Notes under the pieces: model-generated
Told to the model about the DNA's origin: nothing
The model's input: only the letters and a program-made list of their open reading frames with translations
Database searches by the model: none
Origin: Emcibacter sp.
Lineage (GTDB): Bacteria; Pseudomonadota; Alphaproteobacteria; Sphingomonadales; Emcibacteraceae
DNA length: 64,000 nt
Direction: 5' to 3'
Assembly (NCBI RefSeq): GCF_963675455.1
Contig: NZ_OY776217.1
Location: forward strand, 682,001 to 746,000
Made by a program: the position numbers and the translations under genes
Shown: piece by piece, positions 62,134 through 64,000 of the stretch
How positions within the stretch are numbered: position 1 is the first letter of the stretch
Layout: every line of letters starts with the position of its first letter

Positions 62134-63828
62134 TTACTCTGCCGCAACCCGGTCATGGGAAAAACTCATGCGCACATTAGTGCCGTGACCCGGCGCGCTG
62201 TCAATTTCCATTTGCCCGCCCTGAAGTTCCACAAAGGCCTTTACCAGCGGCAGGCCAAGGCCGGTTCCCTGATGATATCTGGTCAGATAGGATTCAACCT
62301 GCCCGAATGGCTCCAGCGCCCTCTCGATATCCTGTTCCGACATACCGATTCCGTTGTCGGCAACAGTCACCATGACCCCATCACCGGGCTGGAACGTTCC
62401 AATGACATCGACCCGGCCCTTTTCCGCTGTGAATTTAATGGAATTGGTCAGCAAATTGATCAGAATCTGCTTCATCAGGCGATCATCGGCATTCAGGGCG
62501 GGGAAACCTTCCTGAAACTTGCAGGAAAGCTGTATTTTTTTCTTTTCGGCACTCTCGCCCAGAAGCCTGATGCATTGCTCGGCGACTTCCTCCAGCCAGA
62601 CTGTGCCCTCATGAATGACAAACTTTCCGGCCTCCACTTTGGACAGGTCCAGAATGTCATTGATAATTTCAAGAAGATGCCGACCACTTTCATTTATATC
62701 CCGGGCATACTCCTGATATTTTTCCCGACTGACCTTAAGATCACCGCTTTGTTTTAAAATATCCGAGAATCCGATGATGGCATTCAGCGGGGTGCGCAGT
62801 TCGTGCGACATATTGGCCAGGAACTCCGATTTTGCCCGGCTTGCCCTTTCCGCCTGCAGCAACGCCTTCTGCAGGTTTTCCTGTGCTTCAAACCGGTTCT
62901 CAATATGCCTGATCCGGTTCACGGTAAAAATTATCACAATGGTCATCAGGAACAGTCCGCCACCCCAGGCAATCCAGCGATAGGGTTCTGTCATCACCGC
63001 AAGCGGCTGCACCCGGCCGGCAATCTCCCAGTTACCGCCGGGCACTTTCATATCCAGCCTGAGGTCCGAACCATCAAAAAGGCGCTCATCCCCATACACC
63101 GTAAGAAAACCGCCGTCTTTCATATTTGGCGCCCTGATCGCAAACTGCAAATCGGAAAATTGCAGGGCCGCAGTATATTGAGCAGGTTCTGCGAACAGGT
63201 TTTCCATATCGATCAGAAGCGACACAATTCCCCAGAAACCGGAACCGGAACCGGAATCGCCATCGCTGCCGCTTTCCCCTGCGAGGTAAACAGGACCCCG
63301 GAGAAACAATACAATATCACCCTGGTAGGATACTCTCGGCCCGTCAAGAACAACTTCTCCGCTATCCCGGGCCTTTACCACCGAGTCCAGTTGATCAGGA
63401 AGGTCCTTATAATTCAGTCCCAGGACAGCCTGATTACCCCTTAGAGGGTAGACATGCCGGATTTCAAAATCCCTGGCGATGCCGATACTTTTGATATGGG
63501 ATTTCTGTTTGAAAATACTGTTGATAAACTGCTCGAGATCGGCTTCCTCAAACTCGGGATAGACAGAGATATAGGACACCAGGCTTCCCAGCAGATAAAG
63601 GTCCCTGTTCAGCTGATGTTCAAGGAAAAACGCGACCTCGGCAAGCTTCCGCAGGGTTTCCTGTCGCGCCTCGTCCGTGGCATTTCGTTGCTGCAACCTG
63701 TTCGTAATCAGGACTGAGGCCAGAATAAACAGCAAAATAACAAACCCGAACAGAAGTTGCAGGAGAACCTGTCGTCCTTTGTCTCGCTGTCCCAGTGATT
63801 TTACATTTTTCCCTGTCTGAATCCCCAT
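62134..63828 (-). CDS. Sensor histidine kinase with periplasmic CHASE-like domain
   Basis: 564 residues from MGIQTGKNVKSLGQ (63828); the frame is open to 63918, but that segment precedes the signal anchor with no motif. TM1 VLLQLLFGFVILLFILASVL. A ~230-residue periplasmic domain contains the CHASE-like stretch IKSIGIARDFEIRHVYPLRGNQAVLGLNYKDL. TM2 WIAWGGGLFLMTIVIIFTVN. HisKA FLANMSHELRTPLNAIIGFSDIL; HATPase with NLLTNSIKFT, ADNGIGMS, GTGLGLPLV. No receiver or Hpt domain. Convergent with the 61035 kinase, four bases apart. Confidence 0.92.
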   Translation of the reverse strand: MGIQTGKNVKSLGQRDKGRQVLLQLLFGFVILLFILASVLITNRLQQRNATDEARQETLRKLAEVAFFLEHQLNRDLYLLGSLVSYISVYPEFEEADLEQFINSIFKQKSHIKSIGIARDFEIRHVYPLRGNQAVLGLNYKDLPDQLDSVVKARDSGEVVLDGPRVSYQGDIVLFLRGPVYLAGESGSDGDSGSGSGFWGIVSLLIDMENLFAEPAQYTAALQFSDLQFAIRAPNMKDGGFLTVYGDERLFDGSDLRLDMKVPGGNWEIAGRVQPLAVMTEPYRWIAWGGGLFLMTIVIIFTVNRIRHIENRFEAQENLQKALLQAERASRAKSEFLANMSHELRTPLNAIIGFSDILKQSGDLKVSREKYQEYARDINESGRHLLEIINDILDLSKVEAGKFVIHEGTVWLEEVAEQCIRLLGESAEKKKIQLSCKFQEGFPALNADDRLMKQILINLLTNSIKFTAEKGRVDVIGTFQPGDGVMVTVADNGIGMSEQDIERALEPFGQVESYLTRYHQGTGLGLPLVKAFVELQGGQMEIDSAPGHGTNVRMSFSHDRVAAE

Positions 63829-64000
63829 TGTCCCCGCACTAACATCCAAAACCAACAGCTGCCCTACCGATTCCCTTGTCACAAAGGAGGCGCAGTTAAA
63901 TTTAGAGGTCTCTAACAAAAACTCAACAATGTATTACAATTAATTTTGCCGCTGCCGCCACGGGCCGTTCAGGCGACGCTATTACAATGCTTTAATGGAA
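63829..64000. other. Upstream region of the CHASE kinase
   Basis: 172 bp to the window edge. It holds no recognisable gene or structure beyond AT-rich promoter-like sequence. Confidence 0.4.

Overview
The window comes from an alphaproteobacterial chromosome, with GC-rich genes separated by short AT-rich spacers. The support is gene content and order: leuC-leuD-leuB-asd; ffh-rpsP-rimM-trmD-rplS; a System I cytochrome c maturation locus with a separate ccmI; a zf-CHCC small protein, DUF2794 and DUF1223 proteins; and CtrA-like TTAA-N7-TTAN boxes ahead of motility-type genes. A free-living, aerobic, flagellated marine-type alphaproteobacterium (the Emcibacter/Sneathiella/Kordiimonas kind of lineage) would fit, but the genus cannot be fixed from the sequence alone.

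Layout. 1-8.1 kb (minus strand): leucine and aspartate-family biosynthesis, then the ribosomal/SRP operon. 8.4-14.3 kb (plus): an outer-membrane barrel, an SLC13-type anion transporter, dapF-mtaB-ftsY and a YciB/IspZ membrane protein. 14.3-26.3 kb (mostly minus): a NUDIX hydrolase, a Gln-rich protein and the ccm locus. ccmC-D-E-F-G-H-I are contiguous. ccmA-ccmB lie about 4 kb away on the same strand, separated from ccmC by a three-gene periplasmic redox/phosphoesterase cluster (monoheme c, Tat metallophosphoesterase, diheme peroxidase), a catalytically dead IS1595/ISXO2-like transposase and a small membrane protein. 26.5-34.6 kb: a small membrane protein, a chemoreceptor, aconitase, and two or three proteins of unknown role. 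34.7-44.9 kb: htpG, a GST, DUF2794, a second OM barrel, nadB, a lone ABC ATPase, the zf-CHCC protein and polA. 44.9-55.4 kb: a TonB receptor, an Hpt protein, a FliL-like secreted protein, a 926-residue flagellin-like protein with an internal seven-repeat beta-propeller, YggT-DUF167-folD-marC, a strongly initiated 41-codon ORF and a His-rich unknown. 55.5-64 kb: MATE pump, acyltransferase, an XRE-cupin regulator next to kbl-tdh (threonine catabolism) with a 13-bp perfect inverted repeat between them, tRNA-Pro(CGG), and two convergent sensor kinases.

How the genes connect. The ccm machinery would supply haem c to the two cytochromes embedded beside it. ffh and ftsY form the SRP targeting pair. 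leuBCD and asd share a transcription unit. kbl and tdh convert threonine to glycine plus acetyl-CoA under the probable control of the adjacent regulator. Four genes (chemoreceptor, FliL-like, flagellin-like, His-rich unknown) share an upstream TTAAC-N6-T box, suggesting a cell-cycle/motility regulon. The most noteworthy observations are ccmA with no ATG/GTG/TTG at its plausible N-terminus, the propeller inside a flagellin-like protein, the dead transposase, the redox cluster inside ccm, and several operator or attenuator structures.
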